This document shows, piece by piece, positions 56,035-64,000 of a stretch of DNA of 64,000 bases. The stretch is from SAR202 cluster bacterium (GTDB lineage Bacteria > Chloroflexota > Dehalococcoidia > Lucifugimonadales > UBA1123), in assembly GCA_030752795.1 (NCBI GenBank), contig JASMDM010000013.1:1-64000 (forward strand), given 5' to 3'. The notes under the pieces were generated by a model that was not told the origin of the DNA, searched no databases, and worked only from the letters and a program-made list of their open reading frames with translations. The translations under genes were made by a program, and so were the position numbers. Positions within the stretch are counted from its first letter, which is position 1. Every line of letters begins with the position of its first letter.

Positions 56035-58920
56035 CTACTCGACGATGCGGAACATGTGCTCTCCGGAGGGCGTCAGTAAGTCCGGCGGAATCGGCTGCAT
56101 TCCAGCCTGCTCATGTTCCCAGACGATGCGGACATTATTGGGCGGGCTAGGCGACTGGTACTCGACGCGGATGTCGTTTTCTCCGGGTTTGAGGCGAACG
56201 TCTTTTTGGGTGGCCTCCGAGCCGGTTGCGCTGTGTTGTGCCACCAGCGAATCGTTGATGAACAGCTTCACGTCGCCCGAGCCTTCGATGCGGAAGTTGT
56301 ACCGACCGGGCAACAAACGCTTCAACGACCCACGCCAAACCGTCATCGACGGCTCCGGGACGACAGGGTCGTAGTAGAAAACGTCCATCGAAGGCGTCGT
56401 GTGAGCTTGCTCGGCGATCCTCCGCTCTTCGGAGCCGGAGTAAAAAAGACCGGCCAGCCCGATCGGTCTCACGGACCCGTGGAACAGGTTTCCATACGGA
56501 ATTGGCGTCATATCCGCTGCTGGCGGTTGCCACAACAACCTGAAAGCCCCTCGCGGGTCGAGGGCAGTGCCCCGAATAGAAAGCGAATGGAGCCCAACAC
56601 CCGGTACAATCGTCACTTCTCTCTGACTGTGATCCAGGATGATGCTGCCGTCGAAGGTGACGACGTCCCCTGCGTCCCCTTCTAAGCGGAGAGTGTATTC
56701 GCCCGAGTTGATGACATGAATGCTCCCATCCAGGAATACGTCATACGGATATTGCACCGCCGGCCCCATCGCCACCTGCCATGTCGAATCCCGAATGACG
56801 TCGACGGCGCCGATGTCTGAGCCGTCCGGGTACAAATACGATGCTTCAAGACCTTGTCGATTTGCGATCTCTTCGGCGCTTAATTTGACCGAGTAATACA
56901 GCAACTCCTGCCCGCCGGACGCTCGGACTTCCGAAAAATCGCCGTCTGGGTAGTAGGCTTTCAACGTCTCGTAGAACCCGGAGTCACGGGGCTCGAGGTA
57001 GATCGCGGCGCCCTTCCACACGTTCGCCGAATCTATCGGAATCTGGTGCGGGGAGCCGATGACCGACTGGCGAGCGTGGTCCGTGAGCAAGCCAAGTGTC
57101 AGTCCGTATAAATACTGTCGCGATATCCAGAGGCTGAAACCGCGCTGCTGCTGCCTCACCATGTCGCGAGCCATCAGAGTTTCGTCCGTCGAGAACGCCG
57201 CGTACACCTCCGGATTGTGGGCTTGATCGTCGAAATAGGTATCCACGTTGTCGTACGCGATCAGCGAGAGCAGCGCCAACACGGCAGGAGTCGCTATTCG
57301 CCGGACCCAACTCCACGGGGCGTCGCGACCGGCTTGCCACGCAACGCCGATCGCCAGCGCCGCCAGCGCAGCGACCGCTGGGATGACGGTGATCGACCGC
57401 AGAGATTGTGGCGCCTCCCAGGGCACGGTCAAGATCCCGGGCAAGACCATGAACAGCATCCAGAACGGGAGGCTCAGCACCACCGCGTCTCGCCATCGCA
57501 TCAGCGCCATTCCCAGGCCAAGCAGCATGAACATGCCGGTCAGGTAGTCGAGCATCGGGGCGCCGGGCAGATTGTGGCGCGGGTTAGGGTCGCCGAGCTC
57601 GTTAAACATCATCGCGTGTTTGGCCGCGCTTGTTTGGATTTGCGACGCGACCTGATCGCGTGGGACGATGCTGAAAACATTGGCGTCGCGTGCGCGTGCG
57701 AAAAACACCTCCGAGTCCTCAATCGCGACCTGAACAACCGGAGCCGCCACCGCAAACGCGACAACAGTCATGAGCAGACCGCGGGCGATGAGCTGCCGCA
57801 AGCCCGACCGTCGCAGCAGGAGGTGATGCAGCAGCATGAATCCAACGACGAGCGGAAACAGACGGAGCGACGCATACAACCACATCCCGAGACCGAGCGA
57901 CGCGCCTGCGTACCCGAAATCTGAGAAACGCCCCGACCTCAGCGCCCGCAACATCAGATACGCGATGAGGGCTCCGGCGAACGGCGCCGTGATGCCATGC
58001 ATCCCGATCCGACTCCAGTTGATGTCCCACCGCATCACGGCCACCAGGAACGCGGCGACGAGCCCGACCCGCGGGCCGAACGCCAGCCGCACGAACAAAA
58101 ACGTGGTGACGATTCCAGCCAACCCGAACAACGCGGCCACGATTCTGCCAGTTGTGATTGCAGATCCGGCCAGCTTTACCAACGCGGCGATTGGGAGCAG
58201 GAACAGGGTCGGGAGATTGGTCGAAGGAGCGTAGACGGCGGCGTTGCCCGGGTCGCGTGCGATCTCACGCGCTTCGAGCAGGTTGTCCGCCTCATCGAAC
58301 CAAAGCCCGGCCGGGAGCTGTTCGAGGTTGTACAGCCTGAGCGCCAAAGCCAGGGCGAGGATTCCCGCCAAGATCACCCAGGGCGTCAAGGCCTGGAGCG
58401 GCAGGCGCACCCCGCCATCCGAGCGAAGTTTTTGCGCCAAACCGCCATATCGGTTCTCGATGGTGGGGAGCGCCGTGAGCATTAGCAATATCGAAGCGCC
58501 GAACGCGTACCAGGGAATCGTTAGGCTCTCGGGATTGTCGAGCCCGAACCCGCGGATCGAAACGAGCACGAGTCCGGCGCTGACGAAAAACGCCCAGACA
58601 CCGAGCTCAGATTCGACGGTCAGGTCCGATCGCCATTTCCGGACGCGGGAAATGAACGAGGGCGGCGAATCGACAGGGGTTGCGTCAGGCTCCCTCTGTG
58701 GTGAGTCGACGGACACGTCGGGAGGTCGGGTAGGGCGCGCCACGTCCCGCGAGAGAGGCTTGCGGATCGTGGCGAGAGTCATCGACGCCACGGCCACGAC
58801 CAGAGGCGGGACGGCCCACTTCAGGTTGCCGTCCCGGATGAGGTATTGTGCGAGGCCGCCCAGTGCCAGCGCCGAGGCCACCAGGACGAATCGGACCGCT
58901 CCCGGTTCGGCCCGGTTCAT
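56035..58920 (-). CDS. GT-C (GT39/ArnT-like) membrane glycosyltransferase with C-terminal PA14-type domains
   Basis: A 961-residue protein. Two helices and a Pro/Arg-rich linker are followed by about a dozen helices; the first large outer loop has LPAGLWFDEADNLLEAREIARDPGN with the DE motif typical of GT-C enzymes using polyprenyl-phosphate sugars. After the membrane part, an extracytoplasmic region carries two beta-rich PA14-like units (VQYPYDVFLDGSIHVINSGEYTLRLEG and MTVWRGSLKRLLPGRYNFRIEGSGDVKLFINDS), likely carbohydrate-binding. Its ATG overlaps the CoA-transferase stop by four bases. Role in surface glycan or lipid modification is inferred. Confidence 0.8.
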   Translation of the reverse strand: MNRAEPGAVRFVLVASALALGGLAQYLIRDGNLKWAVPPLVVAVASMTLATIRKPLSRDVARPTRPPDVSVDSPQREPDATPVDSPPSFISRVRKWRSDLTVESELGVWAFFVSAGLVLVSIRGFGLDNPESLTIPWYAFGASILLMLTALPTIENRYGGLAQKLRSDGGVRLPLQALTPWVILAGILALALALRLYNLEQLPAGLWFDEADNLLEAREIARDPGNAAVYAPSTNLPTLFLLPIAALVKLAGSAITTGRIVAALFGLAGIVTTFLFVRLAFGPRVGLVAAFLVAVMRWDINWSRIGMHGITAPFAGALIAYLMLRALRSGRFSDFGYAGASLGLGMWLYASLRLFPLVVGFMLLHHLLLRRSGLRQLIARGLLMTVVAFAVAAPVVQVAIEDSEVFFARARDANVFSIVPRDQVASQIQTSAAKHAMMFNELGDPNPRHNLPGAPMLDYLTGMFMLLGLGMALMRWRDAVVLSLPFWMLFMVLPGILTVPWEAPQSLRSITVIPAVAALAALAIGVAWQAGRDAPWSWVRRIATPAVLALLSLIAYDNVDTYFDDQAHNPEVYAAFSTDETLMARDMVRQQQRGFSLWISRQYLYGLTLGLLTDHARQSVIGSPHQIPIDSANVWKGAAIYLEPRDSGFYETLKAYYPDGDFSEVRASGGQELLYYSVKLSAEEIANRQGLEASYLYPDGSDIGAVDVIRDSTWQVAMGPAVQYPYDVFLDGSIHVINSGEYTLRLEGDAGDVVTFDGSIILDHSQREVTIVPGVGLHSLSIRGTALDPRGAFRLLWQPPAADMTPIPYGNLFHGSVRPIGLAGLFYSGSEERRIAEQAHTTPSMDVFYYDPVVPEPSMTVWRGSLKRLLPGRYNFRIEGSGDVKLFINDSLVAQHSATGSEATQKDVRLKPGENDIRVEYQSPSPPNNVRIVWEHEQAGMQPIPPDLLTPSGEHMFRIVE

Positions 58921-61301
58921 GCCGGAAATTCGCTTTTCGCTACACCCTTCTCGTACAGTTCATCGACCTCTGACTCGGAGTACCCGGCGTCGCCGAGGAT
59001 GTCACGGGTCTGTTCTCCGAGCAGCGGAGTCGCCAGATGCACGCCGCCGGTCCTGCCGGAGAATTTGATCAGGTTCGCGGCGAGACTCAGCCCCCCGATG
59101 TTTGGGTGGCGCAGGTGCGAAACCAATCCGTTGTCGGCGCCTTGCGGATGCTCGAAAAACGCCTCGTCGTAGCTGCCCACGACCGGCGCGCACGGCACTG
59201 CGGCGCCTCGCAGAGCTTCGATGGCGTCGTCAACGTTTCGCTTGCCGATCGAGACCTGTAACCGTTCAGCGAGCACGGAGCCATTGGCTGAACGCGACTC
59301 GCTCGATTCGAAGCGATTGTCGCTCGCCAGGTCATTGGCTCCCAGCGCGTTGCACAGCGGGTTCCAATGGCTTTCCGAATCGGCCGCGAGGTACAGCCAG
59401 CCGTCGGTTGCCTGGTACAACCGTCGCAGCGCACTGAGGCCGTAGTGTTCGCTGTCCGTGGGGATGCGCGGCGGCTTGTTGTCCGAACGCATGAACCCGT
59501 CGGCGCCCACGATGATCCCGCCACTCAGTAGGTTCGTGTTCATCTTCTGGACGATTCCACGACGCCGGCGAACGTACAGGGCGAGCACGGCGCCCAACGC
59601 TCCCGTCGCCCCTCCGGTGTAGTCGCACGGGGCCAGGATTCCAAGGAACATCGGAGGCCCGGCGCCGCCCTGTTCGCGTTGCAGACCGGTGATCGCCTGG
59701 GCAAGCGGGTCGACTCCGGGTCGGTGCGCGTATGGTCCGGTCCAGCCATAGGCGGTGACGTGGGCTTCGATGAGCTCGGGGTTCAGCTCAGCCAGCGAGT
59801 CGCTGTCGAGACCGATCCTGTCGGTCGCGCCGGGCCTCATGTTGGCCAGGAGCACGTCGGCATGGGACGCGAGCCGTCGCGCGACATCCTTCCCCTCCGG
59901 CGTCCGCGTGTTCACCGAGATCGATCTCTTGTTGGCGTTGTAGAACAGGAAACCCGACCATCCGCTGGGGCGTGAGATGTCGCCGTCCAGCGATTCGAAC
60001 TTGATCATGTCAGCCCCGAGATCGGCGAGCAATCGTCCCGCGATTGGACCGGCGATGACGTTCGTGAACTCGAGGATGTTCACGCCGGTCAATGGGAGCG
60101 CGTTTTGGTGGTCGAGTTTCGTCGGATCACGGCCCGGTTGGCCGTCTGAGACAGTGAAGCCTTCCACGTCGAGCGCGTCGAGCAGCTCGCTCACGCCGAT
60201 GGCCTCCGACGGTCTCGGGCCCGTGACGCGTCCTGGCGTTTTCGAGAGGTCGATAGGCACACCGGCCATCGTTGTTTCGCCGAAAGCGGGGTCGTCGAGC
60301 TCCATCGCCATTCCGTTGTAAAGAATCTGCGGATCGTCCAGCGCCTCCATGGCCGTTCCCGACCGCGCGGAAGGCACGTCCGCCGCCTCGAACATGGTCT
60401 GCCATTCGGCCGCCGGCCTCGTCTTCATGACGTCGGCCACAATATTGAACAACCGAAGCCGCGCATCTTCGTTCTGCGGCAAGCGACCGTCGCCGAATTC
60501 CGGGTCCATCATTTGGTGAGCGATGCCCATGACCGCGGCGGCCAAGTCGACGAAACCGGAATGGATGCATCCGAGCTGGACCCACTCGCCGTCCGCGCAC
60601 TCGAACACGCTGTAGAACGGGCCGCCTCCTTGCGGAGACGACATGCGGAACGATCTTGATTTCAGATTGTCCCCGCGCACCCTCGGCGAGTAGAGGAGCG
60701 CGCCTTGCATCAGCGAGGTCTCGACCTTCGTGCCGAGCCCCGTCTCTTCGCGCTGATAGAGCGCCGCCACGATTCCGAGCGCCGCCAGCAATCCGGCGCC
60801 GACGTTGGGGACAGGGTGCATTACGTGAATGGGTCCGTCTCTGAAAGACGGCTGGCTGGCGAGCACGCCCATCTGAGCCATGACCAGATCGGCGTCGGCG
60901 GGTTCGTCCTTCAGCGGCCCGGACGCGCCATAGCCGGTGATCGAGCAGTGAACGAGTTGACGGGCGTTCCAATGCAGACTAGCCGTCAAGGCGCCAGCGT
61001 GGCCTGACCCATCCGGAGGCGAATCTTCCACGACGACGTCGGCGATCGCCGCGAGCCGGTCGAGTGCTTCACGGTCCGAGTCGAGGTCGGCCAGCACAAT
61101 TTCTTTCCCGCGATCCCAGAGCGCATAGACGGGCGCGGATCGAATCACGGGCTGCCCGGGTTCAGCGACCCGAACCACTCGGGCGCCGTTGTCGCTCAGG
61201 AACATGGTCGCAAGCGCGCCTGCCATCCCCGTGCTCAGATCGAGGACGAGTATTCCGCTGAGGGCGCTTTCAGTTTGGGTTTCGTTCGAGTCCGAAGACA
61301 T
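58917..61301 (-). CDS. Tandem CaiB/BaiF-family CoA transferase
   Basis: About 794 residues made of two CaiB-like halves. Half 1: GILVLDLSTGMAGALATMFLSDNGARVVRVAEPG and NVGAGLLAALGIVAALYQREETGLGTKVETSLMQGALLYSP. Half 2: GVNILEFTNVIAGPIAGRLLADLGADMIKFES, ANKRSISVNTRTPEGKDVARRLASHADVLLANMRPGATDRIG and the end LLGEQTRDILGDAGYSESEVDELYEKGV. In family III enzymes the catalytic Asp lies in the segment aligned with SLMQG and NLLSG; here those positions look like Gln and Ser. Start ATG 61301 has GGAG upstream; a longer ORF to 61340 exists. Coupled to the glycosyltransferase gene. Confidence 0.85.
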   Translation of the reverse strand: MSSDSNETQTESALSGILVLDLSTGMAGALATMFLSDNGARVVRVAEPGQPVIRSAPVYALWDRGKEIVLADLDSDREALDRLAAIADVVVEDSPPDGSGHAGALTASLHWNARQLVHCSITGYGASGPLKDEPADADLVMAQMGVLASQPSFRDGPIHVMHPVPNVGAGLLAALGIVAALYQREETGLGTKVETSLMQGALLYSPRVRGDNLKSRSFRMSSPQGGGPFYSVFECADGEWVQLGCIHSGFVDLAAAVMGIAHQMMDPEFGDGRLPQNEDARLRLFNIVADVMKTRPAAEWQTMFEAADVPSARSGTAMEALDDPQILYNGMAMELDDPAFGETTMAGVPIDLSKTPGRVTGPRPSEAIGVSELLDALDVEGFTVSDGQPGRDPTKLDHQNALPLTGVNILEFTNVIAGPIAGRLLADLGADMIKFESLDGDISRPSGWSGFLFYNANKRSISVNTRTPEGKDVARRLASHADVLLANMRPGATDRIGLDSDSLAELNPELIEAHVTAYGWTGPYAHRPGVDPLAQAITGLQREQGGAGPPMFLGILAPCDYTGGATGALGAVLALYVRRRRGIVQKMNTNLLSGGIIVGADGFMRSDNKPPRIPTDSEHYGLSALRRLYQATDGWLYLAADSESHWNPLCNALGANDLASDNRFESSESRSANGSVLAERLQVSIGKRNVDDAIEALRGAAVPCAPVVGSYDEAFFEHPQGADNGLVSHLRHPNIGGLSLAANLIKFSGRTGGVHLATPLLGEQTRDILGDAGYSESEVDELYEKGVAKSEFPA

Positions 61302-61402
61302 CTTTACTCCGCGATTAGTTGAGTTGGCCAGCGGGGGCATGCGTTCGCGAGGTTTATTGTTGGTCGCGCGGTGTCAGGTGTCAAGGCGTCGGGGCAAAGC
61401 AA

Positions 61403-61431
61403 AACCCCGGACTTTCAAAAAGTCCGGGGTT
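61403..61431 (-). terminator. Intrinsic terminator after the selW-like gene
   Basis: Arms 61403-61415 and 61419-61431 are perfect 13-base complements around CAA. On the minus strand the stem is followed by TTTTGC. It separates the selenoprotein gene from the CoA transferase; read on the plus strand it may also terminate. Confidence 0.85.
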
Positions 61432-61458
61432 CGTTGGATTCAAAATCCGGTCTACAGG

Positions 61459-61746
61459 TTAGTTGTCGTCGGCTGCAACCAGGGAGCCGAGCCGGTCTCG
61501 GACGACAGCGCGCATCTGCTTGACTCGCGGAAGATTCGGGAACTGTCCGTCCTCTTCCTTTTTGTCGTAGATCTTGTCGCCGTCGACATAAACCTGAAGA
61601 ATGCCGGCATCGCCGGGGGTGAGCTTAAGAGCTACGTCCTTGCCGCCCTCGGCAAAAAACTCGGAGGCCATCCAGGCCGCCGTACCAAAATGCGCTCAAG
61701 GAACGCAGTAGATAATCTCGATTTCGAACTTGCCTTCACCGGCCAT
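61459..61746 (-). CDS. SelW/Rdx-family selenoprotein (UGA-encoded Sec at codon 17)
   Basis: A 95-residue thioredoxin-like Rdx protein of the SelT/SelW/SelH group. Read from ATG 61746 (AGGAGG Shine-Dalgarno), it is MAGEGKFEIEIIYCVPU, then AHFGTAAWMASEFFAEGGKDVALKLTPGDAGILQVYVDGDKIYDKKEEDGQFPNL. The TGA at 61696-61698 sits in CxxU, the family's redox motif (CxxC in Cys homologues), and the last segment gives the C-terminal K-Q-M-R-x-x-V-R-D. A hairpin 21 nt after the UGA fits a bacterial SECIS. A usual gene caller would start at the internal ATG 61671 and lose the active site. A strong terminator follows. Exact redox partner unknown. Confidence 0.92.
61662..61682 (-). promoter_or_regulatory. 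Putative bacterial SECIS element of the SelW-family gene
   Basis: After the UGA the mRNA can form CGG-C-GGCC/GGCC-U-CCG, a stem with one C-U mismatch, closed by the loop UGGAU. The loop starts 21 nt after the UGA, and contains GG, as in known bacterial SECIS. Confidence 0.8.
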
Positions 61747-61939
61747 ACGTGCCTCCTCCTGTGTCGCGCCCCTCGACCCGCTCCCGACACACGCTCGCCA
61801 GAATCCCACCGGTCGACAACGCTTTGCGTATCAATTGACGGTACCACAGGGCAATTTGGGTGTCAACGTTGACGGGTTGATGGCTCGATATTTCACGAGT
61901 GTTACGCGATACGTATCTCGACATGGCAACCGCAAAGCC

Positions 61940-64000
61940 TCACTCCGGGCCGAGCATCTCTTTCAGCACGAGCTTGGCGAGCTCCTTGTCCAGCGGCTGG
62001 TTGTTGGCGCCGCACTTCGGAGAGTGGATGCAGCTCGGGCAACCGGCCTCGCATGGGCATTCGGAGATCACCTCGTACGTCGCTCGCCATAGGTCTTCGA
62101 TGACCTCGAACCCGCGTTCAGCCACCCCGACTCCGCCCGGATGGCCGTCGTGGATGAACACCTGCGGCTGGCCGGTGTCCGGGTGCAACGGCGTCGATAT
62201 TCCGCCGAGGTCGTTCCGGTCGCATAGCGCGAAGAGCGGCAACAGACCGATCGCGGCGTGCTCGACCGCATGCAAGCCACCCGCCAGATCGAGTTTATTC
62301 TCCTGGATGAACTGGAGTGTCTCGCCTGGGACATCGAACCAGAAGGCGATTGTGTCGTAGCTTTGCGGCGGAAGATCGACGAACTCCTCGCCCAGGTTTT
62401 CGTCCGTGTAGTGCGACTTACGCCGGAACCCGACCACGTGTGTCGAGACGTTGACCTCGCCGAGGTGAATCATCGTGCGGCCGGCTGGTTTGCTCTTGAA
62501 CTCGTTCAGAACGCGCGTCTCCGTGTAGTCGCGAACAACGGTGTAATATGGAGCGTCGGACTTGTCGGCATAGGCTGTATGCGACTCCAGGTCGAGGTCC
62601 TTGATCAGGTACGGCTCGCCCTGGTGCAGATAGATCGCGCCCGGATGGAGCTGCATGAACGCCGTCTCTTCGGACACAGTCTCGAGGATCGCGCCGCTTT
62701 CCTCCTCGACCAGCGTGTAGACATCCGACGAAGCTGAGCGGATATTCACCTGTTCGGCCGGATACGAAACCTCCGGCTGTAGGTGCCAGCGCTCGGATCG
62801 TGTGTGCAAGAACTTGTCATCTTGGAGCTCGTCGGCGTACCACAGCAGGTCGGGACCGAAGAACTCGGTGTCCTCCATGGTGAGCGGCGACTCGTACGCT
62901 GCGCACAGCAGATGCGGCTTCAGGATGTACGGGTTCGTCGGCGAGATTCGCGCGCTTTCGTGGCTCTTGCCGAAGAACGACTCGGGGTGACGCATCAGGT
63001 ACTGGTCGAGCGGATTGTCGTTGGCGACCAACACGCTCAGCGATCGTTCGCCCCGCCGTCCGCTGCGTCCAGCTTGCTGCCAAGCGCTCGCGATGCTGCC
63101 CGGATATCCGGTGATCACCGTGGCGTCGAGGTTGCCGACGTCGACCCCAAGCTCCATCGCGCTCGTCGTCGTGATGCCCAGAAGCCGGCCCTCGAACAGG
63201 TCGCGTTCGATGCGCCGGCGGTCCTCGGGCAAGTAGCTGGCCCTGTACGGCGCGATTCGCTTGGCGACTATTGGGTGAGTCGGCGTGAGCTGGTCACGGA
63301 CGTACACGTAGATGAGCTCGGCAGTGCGACGGCTGCGAACGAACGTCATCGTTCGGACGTGTTTGCGCAGGAGTTCGGAGAAGATCTGCGTCGCCTCGCC
63401 ATTGGTGCTTCGCCTGCTGCCCTTAGCCATGTCGATCATGGGCGGGTTCCAGAACGCGAAGTCCTTGCCGCCGTACGGCGAGCCGTCCTCGTCGATCACC
63501 TCGAACGGCAGCCCGACCAATCGCTCCGCGTGTTCGGCCGGGTTCTCGATTGTCGCCGAGCACAGGATGAACTGCGGGGCGCTGCCGAACGCCTTGCACA
63601 GCCTGCGCAGCCTCCGCATCACGTTGGCCACGTGGGAGCCGAACACGCCGCGATACACGTGGGCTTCGTCGACGATCACGTACCGGAGTCCGCGCAGGAA
63701 CTGGTACCACGAGCGATGGTTCGGCAGGACGCCAATGTGGAGCATGTCCGGGTTGGAGATCACCACCTGCGACAGTCGCTGGATACTGGATCGGTCTTCA
63801 GACGGCGTATCCCCGTCGAAGATGCCGTGACGGACTCGACGTTCCTCCGGAATCAGAGCTGCGAGTTTCGTCTCTTGGTCCTGGGCAAGCGCTTTGGTCG
63901 GGTACAGGTACAGCGCCCGCGCCGATCGATCCGCCAGCAGCGCGTCGATCACGGGCAGGTTGTAGCACATGCTTTTGCCGCTGGCCGCTGGGGTCGCAAC
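61940..64000 (-). CDS. DEAD/DEAH-box helicase with DUF1998 zinc domain (MrfA/YprA-like), 5' truncated by window
   Basis: The gene enters from beyond 64000. At the edge the P-loop ATPAASGKSMCYNLPV is visible, then YLYPTKALAQDQ, ISNPDMLHIGVLPNHRSWYQFLRGLRYVIVDEAH (DEVH-type motif II), CSATIENP, TMTFVRSRRTAELIYVY, ATVITGYPGSIASAWQQAGRSGRRG (motif VI). The C-terminus carries SECPCEAGCPSCIHSPKCGANNQPLDKE, a four-cysteine DUF1998 zinc site. MrfA of Bacillus subtilis repairs mitomycin-type adducts; here a DNA-repair helicase is likely. The visible part is about 686 residues. Confidence 0.92.
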   Translation of the reverse strand, partial: VATPAASGKSMCYNLPVIDALLADRSARALYLYPTKALAQDQETKLAALIPEERRVRHGIFDGDTPSEDRSSIQRLSQVVISNPDMLHIGVLPNHRSWYQFLRGLRYVIVDEAHVYRGVFGSHVANVMRRLRRLCKAFGSAPQFILCSATIENPAEHAERLVGLPFEVIDEDGSPYGGKDFAFWNPPMIDMAKGSRRSTNGEATQIFSELLRKHVRTMTFVRSRRTAELIYVYVRDQLTPTHPIVAKRIAPYRASYLPEDRRRIERDLFEGRLLGITTTSAMELGVDVGNLDATVITGYPGSIASAWQQAGRSGRRGERSLSVLVANDNPLDQYLMRHPESFFGKSHESARISPTNPYILKPHLLCAAYESPLTMEDTEFFGPDLLWYADELQDDKFLHTRSERWHLQPEVSYPAEQVNIRSASSDVYTLVEEESGAILETVSEETAFMQLHPGAIYLHQGEPYLIKDLDLESHTAYADKSDAPYYTVVRDYTETRVLNEFKSKPAGRTMIHLGEVNVSTHVVGFRRKSHYTDENLGEEFVDLPPQSYDTIAFWFDVPGETLQFIQENKLDLAGGLHAVEHAAIGLLPLFALCDRNDLGGISTPLHPDTGQPQVFIHDGHPGGVGVAERGFEVIEDLWRATYEVISECPCEAGCPSCIHSPKCGANNQPLDKELAKLVLKEMLGPE

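Overview
The window is a GC-rich bacterial chromosome segment that reads as one continuous genome. Gene content suggests an uncultured Chloroflexota of the Dehalococcoidia/SAR202 type: an F420-dependent luciferase-like enzyme, a tandem CaiB-type CoA transferase, an Ldh2-type dehydrogenase, and a NrfD-linked molybdoenzyme. That placement is inference from style of gene content; no rRNA gene is present to test it.

Layout. 0-5.4 kb: the end of a YajQ gene, then an accessory block (luciferase-like oxidoreductase, two methyltransferases) bracketed by a dispersed repeat, a decayed SnoaL-like gene and a DUF1801 gene. 5.6-28 kb (minus strand): one very long translation locus running rpsL-rpsG-fusA-rpsJ-rplC-D-W-B-rpsS-rplV-rpsC-rplP-rpmC-rpsQ-rplN-X-E-rpsN-H-rplF-R-rpsE-rpmD-rplO-secY-adk-map-infA-rpmJ-rpsM-K-(membrane protein)-rpsD-rpoA-rplQ-truA-rplM-rpsI, closed by a clear intrinsic terminator. 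tuf is absent. L4, S3, S17 and L5 carry long low-complexity extensions. 28.4-30.6 kb: mutM, a remnant of a secreted calcium-repeat protein, and an OsmC-family gene with an in-frame UGA. 30.7-41.7 kb (minus): a pyrimidine locus pyrR-pyrB-pyrC-carA...carB with a PyrR attenuator at its head, interrupted by toxin-antitoxin-like pairs, a nucleotidyltransferase, a HAD hydrolase and a glycerophosphodiesterase. 42-43.2 kb: an Ldh2-family dehydrogenase. 43.6-50.8 kb (minus): a complex iron-sulfur molybdoenzyme locus (Tat-exported MopB subunit, four-cluster ferredoxin subunit, NrfD, two small membrane proteins, TorD chaperone, an HdrA-like ferredoxin and a second ferredoxin with a zinc-ribbon tail). 51.4-64 kb: a Ca2+/cation antiporter, a VTT/DedA-like membrane protein, an FHA-winged-helix regulator, an MFS transporter, a GT39-like/PA14 membrane glycosyltransferase coupled to the CoA transferase, a SelW-type selenoprotein and the start-truncated MrfA-like helicase.

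Main discoveries. (1) Two selenoprotein genes that ordinary gene callers would split or truncate: an OsmC-family protein with Sec at the redox Cys position, and a SelW/Rdx protein with a CxxU motif. Each UGA is followed at 19-21 nt by a stem-loop with GG in a five-base apical loop, as expected of a bacterial SECIS element. (2) The molybdoenzyme locus with its unusual Fe-S partners. (3) A PyrR leader whose terminator stem contains the probable Shine-Dalgarno of a TTG-started pyrR. (4) Eight frame breaks, all in accessory genes and none in about 35 kb of translation and pyrimidine genes; these may be recent decay or assembly errors.
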